From Pokkaliibacter plantistimulans (GTDB lineage Bacteria > Pseudomonadota > Gammaproteobacteria > Pseudomonadales > Balneatricaceae), in the NCBI RefSeq assembly GCF_046844695.1, contig NZ_CP177354.1:4030001-4094000 (forward strand): 64,000 nt of DNA, read 5' to 3'. Shown here piece after piece: positions 62,917 to 64,000 of the stretch. Each line of letters opens with the position of its first letter. The first letter of the stretch is position 1. Under the pieces are notes generated by a model. The model searched no databases and was not told the origin of the DNA. It saw nothing but the letters and a program-made list of their open reading frames with translations. The position numbers and the translations under genes were made by a program.

Positions 62917-64000
62917 TTAATACTGCTCTTCCAGCTCCACCAGCCCATGCTGAAACGGATCATTCCAGTGCTGGAATGCTTCCCTGTTGCGCCATTCCTG
63001 CTCACTTACCAGACACCCGTCGAGACGCTGACAAAACTGCGCCTGCTGCAGACCCTGACCGATAAACACCAGCTCCTGACGACGGTCGCCGGTGTCGTCC
63101 TGCCAGTGTTGCAGGATGGCCTGTCGGGCATCATCGGCGTCTGGCCAGTGCTCCTGCGCCACCGAGGCCCACCATTTACCTGCATGTTCGTACTGCAACA
63201 AGCCACCGGCCTGCGACCAGTGCAGCGCCTCGTCTGGGCGAGAAGCCAGCCAGAAGTATCCCTTGGAACGCAGTAGCCGCCCCTGCCCGGCAGTCAGACC
63301 GTCTTCAATCAGGGTCAGCAGGCGTTCAGGATGGAAGGGACGACGCGCCCGATAGACAAAGCTGTCGATACCGTACTCGTCGGTTTCAGCATGAATTTCA
63401 CCGCGCAGTGTCTGCAGCCACCCCGGCGCCTGCACGGCCTTATCAAAGCTGAACCTGCCGGTATTCAGCAGTTGCTGCAAAGGCACCTGACCATTGCGGC
63501 TGAACAGAATCTCCGCATCCAGGTTAAGCGAGCGCAGCACGGCAGCCAGCTCCTGCGCTTCGGTCTCAGAAATCAGGTCGGCTTTGCTGATCACCAGCAC
63601 GTTGCAGAATTCGATCTGATCAATCAGCAGCTGCGATACACTGCGCAGATCTTCCTCACCCAGGCTTTCCCCCTTGTCCTGCAATGACAGTGCCTCTTCG
63701 TAGTCGCGCAGGAAATGCACGCCATCGACCACCGTCACCAGCGTATCCAGCCGCGCCACATCCGACAGCGACTGGCCCTGCTCATCACTGAAGGTAAAGG
63801 TTTCCGCCACCGGTAACGGCTCGGCAATACCGGTGGACTCAATCAGCAGGTAATCAAACTGACCGCTGGCCGCCAGCTGGCGGATCTCCACCAGCAGATC
63901 CTCACGTAATGTGCAGCAGATGCAACCATTGCTCATCTGCACCAGCCGCTCTTCGCCTCGCTTCAGCTCGACCTCACGCGCCACATCTGCCGCATCGATA
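62917..64000 (-). CDS. CobW/COG0523-family GTPase (N-terminus cut by window edge)
   Basis: At least 360 residues; the frame continues past 64000, so Walker A is not visible. Present are the metal-binding GCICCTLRED, the GTPase segment LLIESTGIAEP and the guanine-specificity motif SKAD, then a C-terminal CobW_C domain (YGIDSFVYRARRPFHPERL). Members insert or shuttle zinc, cobalt or other metals (ZigA, YeiR, CobW). Without its neighbours the metal cannot be assigned. The GTG at 63984 is an internal codon, since ADVAREVEL continues upstream in frame. Confidence 0.92.
   Translation of the reverse strand, partial: IDAADVAREVELKRGEERLVQMSNGCICCTLREDLLVEIRQLAASGQFDYLLIESTGIAEPLPVAETFTFSDEQGQSLSDVARLDTLVTVVDGVHFLRDYEEALSLQDKGESLGEEDLRSVSQLLIDQIEFCNVLVISKADLISETEAQELAAVLRSLNLDAEILFSRNGQVPLQQLLNTGRFSFDKAVQAPGWLQTLRGEIHAETDEYGIDSFVYRARRPFHPERLLTLIEDGLTAGQGRLLRSKGYFWLASRPDEALHWSQAGGLLQYEHAGKWWASVAQEHWPDADDARQAILQHWQDDTGDRRQELVFIGQGLQQAQFCQRLDGCLVSEQEWRNREAFQHWNDPFQHGLVELEEQY

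Overview
The window reads as ordinary bacterial chromosome from a gammaproteobacterium. Gene families (two-subunit pyruvate carboxylase PycA/PycB, Pseudomonas-like FosA, bacterioferritin next to bacterioferritin-associated ferredoxin, a GtsA-type sugar-binding protein, large chemoreceptors, LuxPQ) and moderately GC-rich coding sequence suggest a marine or plant-associated Oceanospirillales/Pseudomonadales-type organism. No rRNA, tRNA or CRISPR array was seen, so the genus is not fixed.

Layout. 1-6.1 kb: the end of a LysR regulator, an IS481-type end fragment, then a LuxP/LuxQ-type autoinducer-2 receptor pair followed by a PAS protein with a decayed GGDEF domain. 6.7-11.1 kb: two paralogous 664-residue chemoreceptors in tandem. 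12.7-15.9 kb: pyruvate carboxylase subunits. 16-19.1 kb: small exported, glyoxalase-fold, dienelactone-hydrolase-like and pentapeptide-repeat proteins. 19.3-29.6 kb: a carbohydrate catabolic locus with a CUT1 ABC importer, two Gfo/Idh/MocA dehydrogenases, two TIM-barrel sugar isomerase-like enzymes and a divergent LacI regulator with two operator-like dyads between them. The enzyme set resembles 3-keto-sugar (levoglucosan-type) pathways. 29.7-32 kb: fosA, then three broken genes in 1.5 kb (a Bcr/CflA exporter with its middle deleted, a flavin monooxygenase 5' fragment and a malate:quinone oxidoreductase 5' fragment that meet head-on). 32.6-41.2 kb: metE with a Cys/His-rich insertion, an MFS permease, a GlxA-type regulator, an exported binding protein and small genes. 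41.4-43.1 kb: a YitT-family membrane protein and a complete IS481-family element. 43.3-50.5 kb: a very large hybrid histidine kinase, a lipoprotein, a REC/HD-GYP protein lacking metal ligands, and bfr/bfd. 50.8-62.9 kb: purine breakdown, with xanthine dehydrogenase XdhABC and urate-to-allantoin enzymes UraD, UraH and PuuD, divergent from a BMP-type nucleoside/purine ABC importer and a RutR-like TetR regulator; a RutR-like dyad lies in the divergent promoter region. The window ends in a CobW-family GTPase.

How it fits together: the two metabolic centrepieces are each transporter plus pathway plus regulator modules. The purine set would take xanthine or hypoxanthine to allantoin; the sugar set would import and oxidise a glycoside-like sugar. 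Sensory genes are prominent, and two proteins built from c-di-GMP-type domains (GGDEF-like and HD-GYP) have lost catalytic residues, so they are more likely signal receivers or scaffolds than enzymes. No wholly undescribed system was recognised; the strongest leads are the luxPQ-GGDEF-like locus, the sugar locus and the deletion-scarred segment.
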